This document shows, in pieces, positions 15,575 through 24,014 of a DNA stretch of 38,499 bases. Location of the stretch: positions 1 to 38,499 of the forward strand of contig JAIEPJ010000248.1 in NCBI GenBank assembly GCA_019749835.1, given 5' to 3'. Every line of letters starts with the position of its first letter. Positions within the stretch are counted from its first letter, which is position 1. The notes below the pieces were generated by a model. The model searched no databases, was not told the origin of the DNA, and was given only the letters and a program-made list of their open reading frames with translations. The position numbers and the translations under genes were made by a program. The DNA comes from Phreatobacter sp. GTDB taxonomy: Bacteria; Pseudomonadota; Alphaproteobacteria; Rhizobiales; Phreatobacteraceae.

Positions 15575-16879
15575 TCAGTCCGCGCCGCCGAGATTGAGGC
15601 GAATGGCGACGGACCGGGCATGGGCGGCGAGCCCCTCGGCTTCGCCGAGGGCGATGGCGGCGGGCCCGAGGGCGCGCAACTGTTCCGGGCCGCATTTCAG
15701 CAGCGAGGTGCGCTTCATGAAGTCGAGCACGCCGAGGCCGGAGGAAAAGCGCGCCGAGCGCGCCGTCGGCAGGACATGGTTCGAGCCGCCGACATAGTCG
15801 CCGATCGCCTCGGGCGTATGGCCGCCGAGGAAGATGGCGCCGGCATTGCGGATCTGCGCCGCCAGGCCCTCGGCATCGGCGGTGATGATCTCGAGATGCT
15901 CGGCGGCCAGCCGGTCGGCCAGCGGCACCGCCTCGGCAATGCGCGCGACCTCGATGATGGCGCCGTAGTCGCGCCAGCTGGCGCCGGCAATGTCCGCCCG
16001 CGGCAGGGTGGCGAGCTGGCGGGTGACGGCCGCCTCGACCGCGTCGGCGAGGCCGCGGTCATCGGTGATGAGCAGGGACTGGGCGGCGGTGTCATGCTCG
16101 GCCTGGGCGAGGAGATCGGCGGCGATCCAGTCGGGATTGGCCGTGGCGTCGGCGATGACCAGCACCTCCGAGGGACCGGCGATCATGTCGATGCCGACCT
16201 TGCCGAAGACCTGGCGCTTGGCGGCCGCAACATAGGCGTTGCCGGGGCCCATGATCTTGGCGACCGGGCGGATGGTCTCGGTGCCGTGGGCGAGGGCGAA
16301 GACCGCCTGGGCGCCGCCGACGCGGTAGACCTCGTCGACGCTGGCGAGGCGGGCCGCGGCGAGCACCAGCGGGTTCAGCGTGCCGCCCGGGGCCGGCACC
16401 ACCATGACCACGCGCGGGCAGCCCGCGACCTTGGCGGGAATGGCGTTCATCAGGACCGAGGAGGGATAGGCCGCGGTGCCGCCGGGGACATAGAGCCCGA
16501 CCGCCTCGATGGCGGTCCAGCGATAGCCGAGCTCGACCCCGAGCGCATCGACGAAACGGTCGTCCTGCGGCTTCTGGCGGGCGTGGTAGGCGCGGATGCG
16601 GTCGGCGGCAAGGCGCAGGGCGTCCAGGGTCGCCGGGTCGCAGGCGGCCAGGGCCGCCTCGATCTGAGCCTCGGTGACGCGCAGTGTCGCCGGGGTCAGC
16701 ATCAGCTTGTCGAACTTGGCGGTATACTCGATCAGGGCTGCATCGCCGCGCAGGGCGACATCCTGGCCGATCGAACGGACGACGTCGTTCACCTCCTCGG
16801 ACACCTCGCGTTTCATGGCGAGGAGGCCGGCGAAGCGGGTTTCAAAATCAACGGCGCTGGTCGAGAGGCGCAGGGGCAT
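15575..16879 (-). CDS. hisD: Histidinol dehydrogenase
   Basis: The 434-residue protein catalyses the last two oxidations of histidine biosynthesis, L-histidinol to L-histidine, with NAD and a zinc ion. Zinc ligands align with those of E. coli HisD: Gln259 and His262 in LLAQAEHD, Asp361 and His420. The catalytic pair Glu327-His328 is in AAEHLEI. VGLYVPGGTAAYPSS (127-141) and KIMGPGNAYVAAAKR (208-222) are family signatures. The ATG at 16879 has AAAGG six bases upstream and fits the usual N-terminus. The frame runs open far upstream, antisense to the next gene, and that extension is not coding. It heads the operon hisD, UPF0262, phosphatase. Confidence 0.97.
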   Translation of the reverse strand: MPLRLSTSAVDFETRFAGLLAMKREVSEEVNDVVRSIGQDVALRGDAALIEYTAKFDKLMLTPATLRVTEAQIEAALAACDPATLDALRLAADRIRAYHARQKPQDDRFVDALGVELGYRWTAIEAVGLYVPGGTAAYPSSVLMNAIPAKVAGCPRVVMVVPAPGGTLNPLVLAAARLASVDEVYRVGGAQAVFALAHGTETIRPVAKIMGPGNAYVAAAKRQVFGKVGIDMIAGPSEVLVIADATANPDWIAADLLAQAEHDTAAQSLLITDDRGLADAVEAAVTRQLATLPRADIAGASWRDYGAIIEVARIAEAVPLADRLAAEHLEIITADAEGLAAQIRNAGAIFLGGHTPEAIGDYVGGSNHVLPTARSARFSSGLGVLDFMKRTSLLKCGPEQLRALGPAAIALGEAEGLAAHARSVAIRLNLGGAD

Positions 16880-16999
16880 GAAGGGCCTTTCCGAATGCTG
16901 CGAGGCATGGGCGAGGCTCCGCGCCGCGTCAAGTCCCGCCGCGGCCGGGCCTTGATCCCGCGACGGGGCGTCGTCATGGTGCGGCGCCAGGAGACAGCC

Positions 17000-17791
17000 A
17001 TGGATACCAATTCGCAGCCGGGCGCCATGCCGGGCAATCTTCCGGAGAACGCGCCGCAGCCGGCGGATTTCAAGCCGCTGGAATGGGCCCGCGACCTGCT
17101 CAGGACCATCAGGGTCGGCGCGCTGGGCACGCTCGACCGCAATACCGGCCATCCCGTGACGACCCTGACGACGGTGGCGACGGATACGGACGGCGCGCCG
17201 CTGATCCTGATCTCCAACCTCTCCAGCCATACCGCCAACCTGAAGGCCGATGGACGCGCCTCGCTGCTCCTCGCCCGTACCGGCAAGGGCGATCCGCTGG
17301 CCCATCCGCGGCTGACCGTGCTCGGCGCCTTCGCCAGGGTCGAGGATGCGGCGGCGGTGGCGCGGCTCAAGGCCCGGTTCCTCGCCCGCAATCCCAAGGC
17401 CCAGATCTATATCGACTTTCCCGATTTCAGCATCTGGCGGCTGGATGTGGCGGCCGGCCATCTCAATGGCGGCTTCGCGCGGGCGGCGGACATCGCCGGC
17501 ACCGACCTGCTGATCGACGCGGGTGATGCGGCAGGGCTGATCGCCGCCGAGGCCGGTGCCATCGCCCATATGAACGCGGACCATGCCGACGCCGTCTCGG
17601 TCTATGCGACGGTTCTGGCGGGCGAGGAGCCCGGTCCGTGGAAAATGTCCGGCGCCGATCCCGAGGGCTTCGATCTCATCGCCGGCGACCGCACGGCGCG
17701 GGTGCTGTTTCCGCGGCGGGTCACCACCGGCGAGGATCTGCACAAGGTTCTGGTGCAGATGGTGCGCGAGGCGCGGTCGAAAGCGGCTTGA
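17000..17791 (+). CDS. HugZ-like protein: pyridoxamine-phosphate-oxidase fold plus DUF2470
   Basis: The 263-residue protein has an N-terminal split beta-barrel of the PNPOx type (about 25-165: IRVGALGTLDRNTGHPVTTL, LISNLSSHTANL, SLLLARTGKGDPLAHPR) and a C-terminal DUF2470 domain (about 180-260) with AHMNADHADAVSVYA. This layout is that of HugZ/HutZ heme-utilisation proteins and of related flavin- or heme-binding regulators. No secretion signal is present. The ATG has AGGAG six bases upstream. The frame is open long before it, antisense to hisD, without resemblance to the family. It is divergent from hisD with 120 bp between. Heme binding is inferred from the domain pair alone. Confidence 0.85.
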   Translation: MDTNSQPGAMPGNLPENAPQPADFKPLEWARDLLRTIRVGALGTLDRNTGHPVTTLTTVATDTDGAPLILISNLSSHTANLKADGRASLLLARTGKGDPLAHPRLTVLGAFARVEDAAAVARLKARFLARNPKAQIYIDFPDFSIWRLDVAAGHLNGGFARAADIAGTDLLIDAGDAAGLIAAEAGAIAHMNADHADAVSVYATVLAGEEPGPWKMSGADPEGFDLIAGDRTARVLFPRRVTTGEDLHKVLVQMVREARSKAA

Positions 17792-17810
17792 GGCGGCGCG
17801 AACCGGGAAA

Positions 17811-18000
17811 GGCCCCACCCGCACCCTCCCCTCGCTGCGCGAGGAGAGGGGGACTTCGACCTCGCACCTCAACAGTCAGGTCGCACCTGGCCCCGCCGTC
17901 CGATCGGAGAGCTTCGTGCCCGGCGCCACGGGTTCAGGACAGATGGGACGCCATAGTCCCCCTCTCCTCGCGTCAGCGAGGGGAGGGTGAGGCTGGGGCC
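17811..18000. repeat. Composite palindromic element with 45-bp inverted ends, MITE-like
   Basis: The left end (17811-17855) and right end (17955-18000) are inverted copies of each other, differing at only a few positions. Each end is itself a hairpin, pairing CCCTCCCCTCGC with GCGAGGAGAGGG-type arms. About 99 bp separate them with no open frame. The outer bases are GGCCCCA on the left and TGGGGCC on the right. Size, long inverted ends and lack of a gene fit a MITE or a paired REP (BIME-like) element, mobilised in trans if at all. A related single copy lies at 6105-6151. Target-site duplications were not obvious. It fills the gap between converging genes (17791 and 18022). Confidence 0.75.
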
Positions 18001-18021
18001 TGGAACACCGCAGCCGCCGCT

Positions 18022-18663
18022 TCACGCCAGATAGCCGCCGAGAACCTGGGCGACGATCTCCTCCGCCAGTTTTTCGCGGTGGGCACGGGTCTCGCCGGCA
18101 CGGGGCGAATACCAGACCGCCACCCAGTTGATGGCGCCGAGCAGGGTGCGCATGGCAAGGGAGGGGTCGAGCGCCTTCATCGAGCCATCGGCGGCGCCGG
18201 CGGCGAAGGTCCGGCGGAAGGCGTCCTCGTAGCCGCGCCGGAGGTTCATCAGGTCCTCCAGCGTCGCCTTGTGCTCCTCGCTGGTCTCGCCGAAGCGGTA
18301 GAGGTCGACGCCGAGCGTCAGGTTCCGCTGGAAGGCCTGGGTCTCCATCATGCAGAGGATGTGGGCGCGGGCCATGCGGCGCAGCCGGTCTGCTGCATGG
18401 CCGGGGCCGGTTTCGTGCACCCCCGCCTCGCGGATGAGGATGAAGATCGCCCGGCGGAAGACCTCGAAGAAGAGTTCGGGCTTCGAGCGGAAGTGATGGT
18501 AGACGCGCCCCTTGGTGGCCCCGAGCGCGTCGGCGACGTCGTCCATGGAGGTCGCCTCATAGCCGCGCCGCATGAAACATTCCGCGGCGGCGGCGAGCAC
18601 CTCCTCGCGCCGGTCCGGTGAGATCAGATCATTGGCAGCCGTGGCCTGCATGTCTGCCGGCAT
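18022..18663 (-). CDS. TetR-family transcriptional regulator
   Basis: The 213-residue protein has an N-terminal TetR helix-turn-helix (about 18-65): REEVLAAAAECFMRRGYEATSMDDVADALG, then ATKGRVYHHFRSKPELF, the recognition-helix signature. The larger C-terminal helical domain would bind a ligand, likely an acyl-CoA or related intermediate. It is divergent from the beta-oxidation cassette beginning at 18894, so repression of that operon and of itself is the natural inference. A perfect palindrome between the two genes is a good operator candidate. The ATG at 18663 lies directly after GAGGGGGAGG. An internal ATG four codons on (18651) is an alternative. The frame extends open to 18933, which overlaps the divergent gene and is not favoured. 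Confidence 0.9.
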   Translation of the reverse strand: MPADMQATAANDLISPDRREEVLAAAAECFMRRGYEATSMDDVADALGATKGRVYHHFRSKPELFFEVFRRAIFILIREAGVHETGPGHAADRLRRMARAHILCMMETQAFQRNLTLGVDLYRFGETSEEHKATLEDLMNLRRGYEDAFRRTFAAGAADGSMKALDPSLAMRTLLGAINWVAVWYSPRAGETRAHREKLAEEIVAQVLGGYLA

Positions 18664-18730
18664 CCTCCCCCTCAGGTACCTTTCCGGTTTCCTGATTGTG
18701 TCCCCTGGCGTGTTAGCGCCTCTTGCCCTC

Positions 18731-18753
18731 TGCCGGAAGGGGGACATCCGGCA
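18731..18753. other. Inverted repeat in the TetR/acyl-CoA dehydrogenase intergenic region
   Basis: TGCCGGA (18731-18737) and TCCGGCA (18747-18753) form a perfect inverted repeat around nine bases. It lies 67 bp from the TetR start and could be a second regulator site or a leader hairpin. It does not share a half-site with the 18799-18816 palindrome. Confidence 0.35.
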
Positions 18754-18776
18754 TGGCGACCTGGCCGCCCAAGGGC

Positions 18777-18805
18777 TCGACAACGGGTCGGCACGCGAAC
18801 ATACT
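18777..18805 (+). promoter_or_regulatory. Predicted sigma-70-type promoter for the beta-oxidation operon
   Basis: TCGACA (18777-18782, five of six to TTGACA) and CATACT (18800-18805, four of six to TATAAT) are separated by exactly 17 bases and point toward the acyl-CoA dehydrogenase gene. The -10 hexamer lies inside the palindrome at 18799-18816, so a bound repressor would block it. It is prediction only. Confidence 0.4.
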
Positions 18806-18816
18806 CGGCAGTATGT
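18799..18816. promoter_or_regulatory. Perfect palindrome ACATACT-CGGC-AGTATGT, candidate TetR operator
   Basis: Seven-base half-sites ACATACT and AGTATGT are exact reverse complements around CGGC, giving an 18-bp operator-sized palindrome in otherwise GC-rich DNA. It lies between the TetR gene and the divergent operon and covers the predicted -10. TetR regulators of acyl-CoA genes commonly bind such sites. I did not notice another copy in the window. Confidence 0.6.
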
Positions 18817-18893
18817 CCTCGCGCGAGCGGGGCCGTCAACGAAGGAACGAAGGGCGGCCGGCTCACGGGCGAGGTCGCCGCGGGAGGATGCAG

Positions 18894-20084
18894 ATGGACA
18901 GCCTCGACGCTTTCCGGCGCGAGACACGCGCATGGCTCGACGCCAACTGCCCCGTCGAGATGCGGACCCCTGTCACCGGCGATGACGACATCTGCTGGGG
19001 CGGTCGCCGCTGGGTCTTCAAGTCGGAGGCCCAGAAGGTCTGGCTGGAGCGGATGGCGGCACGCGGCTGGACCGTGCCGGGCTGGCCGCAGGCCTATGGC
19101 GGCGGCGGCCTCTCCCACGAGGAGGTGACGATCCTCAAGGAGGAGATGCGGGCCATCGGCGCGCGCTCGCCGCTGGAGAGCTTCGGCATCTGGATGCTCG
19201 GGCCGGCGCTGCTCGCCTTCGGCTCCGAAGCGCAGAAGCAGGAGCACCTGCCGAAGATCGCCCGTGGCGAGATCCGCTGGTGCCAGGGCTATTCGGAGCC
19301 CAATGCCGGCTCCGACCTCGCCTCGCTGCAGACCCGTGCCGATGATGGCGGCGACCATTTCGTCGTCACGGGCTCGAAGATCTGGACGAGCTATGCCGAC
19401 AAGGCGGACATGATCTTCTGCCTGGTGCGCACGGATTTTTCGGCGCCCAAGCACCTCGGCATTTCCTTCATCCTCTTCGACATGACGGCACCGGGCGTGT
19501 CGACCAAGCCGATCCTGCTGATCTCCGGCAAGTCGCCGTTCTGCGAGACCTTCTTCGACGGCGTGAAGGTGCCAAAGGCGAACCTCGTGGGCACGCTGAA
19601 CCGCGGCTGGGACATCGCCAAATATCTGCTCACCCACGAGCGGGAAATGATCGGCGGCGGTGGCGGCGGCCTGCTCGGCGGGCGCTCGCCCGGCCAGGTC
19701 GCGGCCTCCGAGATCGGCACCGACGGCCAGGGCCGCCTCGCCGATCACTTCCTGCGCGCCGATGCGGCGCGGGCAGAGGTCGATGCGCTCGCCTTCGCCG
19801 CCACCATGACCCGCTACAAGGATGAGGCGGCCGCGGGCGGCAAGGGCGTCGGCGACAAGTCGTCGGTGCTGAAATACTATGGCACCGAGCTCAACAAGCG
19901 CCGCTACGAGCTTCTGATGCGCGCCGCCGGCCATGAGGGGCTCGAATGGGAGGGCGCCCGCACCCATGACGGGGAGCGTCCGCGCGACTGGCTGCGCACC
20001 AAGGCCAATTCGATCGAGGGCGGCACGTCCGAGGTAATGCTCGACATCGTCGCCAAGCGCCTCCTGCAACTGCCCAACGCCTGA
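18894..20084 (+). CDS. Acyl-CoA dehydrogenase, catalytic (alpha-like) subunit of a FadE-type pair
   Basis: The 396-residue protein is an acyl-CoA dehydrogenase of the subgroup found in steroid and terpenoid side-chain degradation. It opens with FRRETRAWLDANCPVEMR and carries GWPQAYGGGGLSHEE, CQGYSEPNAGSDLASLQTRA and GSKIWTSYADKAD in the flavin domain. It ends with NSIEGGTSEVMLDIVAKR, which keeps the catalytic Glu (375) of the EG(G)TSE motif. The start ATG at 18894 has GGAGG with six-base spacing. An ATG two codons earlier overlaps that site. It is the first gene of a seven-gene operon, and the second dehydrogenase starts seven bases after its stop. The two are likely one heteromer. Substrate is not identifiable. 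Confidence 0.9.
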   Translation: MDSLDAFRRETRAWLDANCPVEMRTPVTGDDDICWGGRRWVFKSEAQKVWLERMAARGWTVPGWPQAYGGGGLSHEEVTILKEEMRAIGARSPLESFGIWMLGPALLAFGSEAQKQEHLPKIARGEIRWCQGYSEPNAGSDLASLQTRADDGGDHFVVTGSKIWTSYADKADMIFCLVRTDFSAPKHLGISFILFDMTAPGVSTKPILLISGKSPFCETFFDGVKVPKANLVGTLNRGWDIAKYLLTHEREMIGGGGGGLLGGRSPGQVAASEIGTDGQGRLADHFLRADAARAEVDALAFAATMTRYKDEAAAGGKGVGDKSSVLKYYGTELNKRRYELLMRAAGHEGLEWEGARTHDGERPRDWLRTKANSIEGGTSEVMLDIVAKRLLQLPNA

Positions 20085-20091
20085 GGCCGCC

Positions 20092-21228
20092 ATGCTGGTA
20101 CTGAACGACGACCAGGCGATGCTGCAAGACGCCGCGCGCGGCTTCGTCACTGACAAGGCGCCGGTGGCGGCTTTGCGCCGGATCCGCGACGAGAGGGTCG
20201 CGGAGGGCTTCGACCGTGATCTCTGGCGCGCCATGGCCGCCATGGGCTGGACCGGCATCCTCGTGCCCGAGGACGAGGGAGGCCTCGGCTTCGGCTTCGT
20301 CGGGGCGGGAATCCTCTGCGAGGAGATGGGCCGCACGCTCACACCTTCTCCCTTCCTGTCGACCGCCATGATGGCCGCCACCGCCCTGTCGCGGGCGGGA
20401 TCGCCGGCGCAGAAGGAGCACTGGCTGCCGGCGATCGTCGCCGGGGACGCCGTCATCGCCACCGCCGTGGACGAGGGTCGCGGGCATGATCCCGCCGGCA
20501 CGGCCATGCGTGCGGAGCGCCACGGCAACGGCTTCCGCCTCACCGGCACCAAGACCTATGTGGTCGACGGCCAGGCGGCGGATGCCGTGCTGGTGGCGGC
20601 GCGGACGGCCGGATCGGCGGGCGAGCCGGGCGGCATCAGCCTGTTCCTGGTCGATGCCAAGGCGAGGGGGCTCGCCGTCGAGCGACTGGCGACCCTCGAT
20701 TCGCGCGGCGCGGCGGAACTCACCTTCGACGGCGTGGAAGTGACGGCCGATGACGTGATCGGCGCGGTCGATGACGGCCATGGGCTGCTCGAGGTCGTGC
20801 TCGGCGTCGGCCGCGCCGGCCTTGCCGCCGAGCTCTCCGGCAATGCCCAGGAGAGTTTCACGCGCACCATGGACTATCTCAAGGAGCGCAAGCAGTTCGG
20901 CCGGACCATCGGCGCCTTCCAGGCGCTGCAGCACCGCGCGGCGCATCTCTTCTGCGAGGTTGAGATCGCCAGGTCGGCTGTGCTCGCTGCCCTGCAGGCG
21001 CTCGACGCCGATGCGGAAGCGGCCGGTCTCGCCGTCTCCGTCGCCAAGGCCAAGGCGTCGTCGGTGGCGCGACTCGCGGCCCAGGAGGCCGTGCAGATGC
21101 ATGGCGGCATCGGCATGACGGACGCCATCGACATCGGCCTCTTCATGAAGCGGATGCAGGTGGCCTCCACCCTCTATGGCGACGCCGATTTCCACGCCGA
21201 CCGTGTCGCGCTGGCGCGCGGCTTCTGA
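20092..21228 (+). CDS. Acyl-CoA dehydrogenase, partner (beta-like) subunit lacking the usual catalytic Glu
   Basis: The 378-residue protein aligns with the acyl-CoA dehydrogenase fold (MGWTGILVPEDEGGLGFGF, TGTKTYVVDGQAADAVLV, ERKQFGRTIGAFQALQHR, AVQMHGGIGMTDAIDIG). At the place where active members have YEGTSE, it reads LYGDADFH, so the catalytic base is absent. Adjacent pairs of this kind form alpha2beta2 dehydrogenases in cholesterol side-chain degradation (FadE28-FadE29 type), in which one subunit supplies the base. The conserved ERRQFG-like arginine segment is present, so flavin contacts may remain shared. GAGG lies six bases before the ATG. The MaoC gene follows 23 bp later. Heteromer formation is an inference from pairing and the missing residue. 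Confidence 0.88.
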   Translation: MLVLNDDQAMLQDAARGFVTDKAPVAALRRIRDERVAEGFDRDLWRAMAAMGWTGILVPEDEGGLGFGFVGAGILCEEMGRTLTPSPFLSTAMMAATALSRAGSPAQKEHWLPAIVAGDAVIATAVDEGRGHDPAGTAMRAERHGNGFRLTGTKTYVVDGQAADAVLVAARTAGSAGEPGGISLFLVDAKARGLAVERLATLDSRGAAELTFDGVEVTADDVIGAVDDGHGLLEVVLGVGRAGLAAELSGNAQESFTRTMDYLKERKQFGRTIGAFQALQHRAAHLFCEVEIARSAVLAALQALDADAEAAGLAVSVAKAKASSVARLAAQEAVQMHGGIGMTDAIDIGLFMKRMQVASTLYGDADFHADRVALARGF

Positions 21229-21251
21229 CCAGACGACGAGACGAGGACAGC

Positions 21252-21713
21252 ATGGCAGAGCAGGTGACGATCGAGGAACTGAAGGGCCGCATCGGCCAGG
21301 AGGTCGGCGTGTCGCAATGGTTCGACGTGCCGCAGGCGACGATCGACGCCTTTGCCGATCTCACCCACGACCACCAGTTCATCCATATCGACGTGGAGAA
21401 GGCGAAAGAGACTCCCTTCGGCGGCACGATCGCCCACGGTTTCCTGACGGTGTCCATGCTCTCCGCCATGGCCTATGACGCCCTTCCGAACATCGCCGGT
21501 CGCACGATGGGCGTGAACTACGGCTTCGACCGGCTCCGCATGATGAGCCCGGTCAAGGCCGGCGCGCGCATTCGCGGCCGCTTCGTGCTGAAGGCGCTCG
21601 ACAGCAAGTCGCCGCAGCAGCACCAGCTCACCCATGCCGTGACCGTCGAGATCGAGGGTGCCGAGAAGCCGGCCCTCGCCGCCGACTGGGTCACGCTCGC
21701 CTTCACGAACTGA
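21252..21713 (+). CDS. MaoC-family (R)-specific enoyl-CoA hydratase-like dehydratase
   Basis: The 153-residue hot-dog protein has the hydratase-2 active site: Asp40 and His45 within DLTHDHQFIHIDVEKA, followed by TPFGGTIAHGFL, the family signature. It would hydrate a 2-enoyl-CoA from the dehydrogenase step to a 3-hydroxyacyl-CoA. The single-domain form acts as a dimer. The next gene, an SDR of the 17-beta-HSD4 type, is its natural partner and starts 10 bp downstream. GAGGA precedes the ATG by about six bases. NodN-like proteins belong to the same family. Confidence 0.9.
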   Translation: MAEQVTIEELKGRIGQEVGVSQWFDVPQATIDAFADLTHDHQFIHIDVEKAKETPFGGTIAHGFLTVSMLSAMAYDALPNIAGRTMGVNYGFDRLRMMSPVKAGARIRGRFVLKALDSKSPQQHQLTHAVTVEIEGAEKPALAADWVTLAFTN

Positions 21714-21723
21714 GGACTACCGC

Positions 21724-22653
21724 ATGAGCATTCGTTTCGACGGACGCGTCGCCATCGTCACCGGCGCCGGCAACGGTCTCGGCCGGTCCCATGCCCTCGG
21801 CCTTGCCGCCCGCGGCGCCAAGGTAGTGATCGTCGATTTTGGCGGTGCCCGCGACGGCACCGGCGGCTCTTCGGCAGCGGCCGAGAAGGTCGTCGCCGAG
21901 ATCAAGGCGGCCGGCGGCGAGGCCATGGCGCATGGCGCCAACGTGGCGGATTTCGCCCAGGTGCAGGACATGGTGCAGAAGACCATGGACGCGTGGGGCC
22001 GCATCGACATCCTCGTCAACAATGCCGGCATCCTGCGCGACAAGACCTTCACCAAGATGGAGCTCGCCGATTTCGAGGCGGTGGTGGACGTGCACCTGAT
22101 GGGCACGGTCAACTGCACCAAGGCGGTGTGGGACATCATGCGCGCCCAGAACTACGGCCGCATCGTCTTCACCTCGTCCTCGTCGGGCCTCTACGGCAAT
22201 TTCGGCCAGTCCAACTATGGGGCCGCCAAGGCGGCGATGGTCGGCCTGATGAACGTGCTGCACCAGGAGGGCGCGAAGAACGACATCCGCGTCAACACCC
22301 TGGCCCCGACGGCGGCAACCCGCATGACGGAGGAACTGATGACGCCGGAGACGCTGGCGCTGCTGACGCCGGAATCGATCACGCCCGGCGTCCTCTTCCT
22401 GGTCAGCGAGAAGGGCCCGTCGCGGACCATCCTCTGCGCCGGGGCCGGGGCCTTCGCCAGGACGATCATCTACGAGACCGATGGAATCTGGCTCGGCGAG
22501 GCCGAGCGGACACCGGAGATGGTCGCCGCCCGCTTCGAGGACATTTCCAACCCCTCGGGCCAGAAGGCGCTGCAGGGCGCCTTCGAGCAGACCGCCAAAT
22601 TCGCCATGAAGGCCGCTGCGGGCAAGGGCATCGCCCTGCCGCCGCGCGGCTGA
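21724..22653 (+). CDS. SDR-family 3-hydroxyacyl-CoA dehydrogenase (HSD17B4-like)
   Basis: The 309-residue protein is a short-chain dehydrogenase with TGAGNGLG (13-20), Asp38 after the second strand (suggesting NAD), NNAG (99-102), the catalytic Ser in [10 protein letters not shown], and Tyr165-x3-Lys169 in SNYGAAKAA. It is longer than classical SDRs. The C-terminal extension (about 250-309) and the [20 protein letters not shown] opening match the multifunctional-enzyme-2 type 3-hydroxyacyl-CoA dehydrogenases. It would oxidise the 3-hydroxyacyl-CoA made by the MaoC protein to the 3-oxoacyl-CoA cleaved by the next gene's thiolase. GAGGA lies seven to eight bases before the ATG. Confidence 0.88.
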   Translation: MSIRFDGRVAIVTGAGNGLGRSHALGLAARGAKVVIVDFGGARDGTGGSSAAAEKVVAEIKAAGGEAMAHGANVADFAQVQDMVQKTMDAWGRIDILVNNAGILRDKTFTKMELADFEAVVDVHLMGTVNCTKAVWDIMRAQNYGRIVFTSSSSGLYGNFGQSNYGAAKAAMVGLMNVLHQEGAKNDIRVNTLAPTAATRMTEELMTPETLALLTPESITPGVLFLVSEKGPSRTILCAGAGAFARTIIYETDGIWLGEAERTPEMVAARFEDISNPSGQKALQGAFEQTAKFAMKAAAGKGIALPPRG

Positions 22654-22688
22654 GCCGTTGCCTTTCAGGACCTTTTCAGGAGAGACCC

Positions 22689-23879
<1,191 letters not shown>

Positions 23880-24014
23880 CCCGGACGCCCCGCCGTCGTC
23901 CGTCCGTCGGAGAGGACGGGCGGGCCTGCGGCGTGGCAGACTTCCCGTGCCGCAGCCAATGCGGCACGGCGACGGCCCTGCGCCGGGCCGGTCAGCATTG
24001 CGAGGAGTTCTGCC

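Noticed and set aside
15020-16999. A long plus-strand open frame running into the HugZ-like gene
   Set aside because: It is antisense to UPF0262 and hisD, whose products are unmistakable. The real gene starts at 17000 with its own ribosome site.
17811-18000. Possible CRISPR repeats
   Set aside because: The two repeat units are inverted rather than direct, there are only two, and no spacer periodicity exists.
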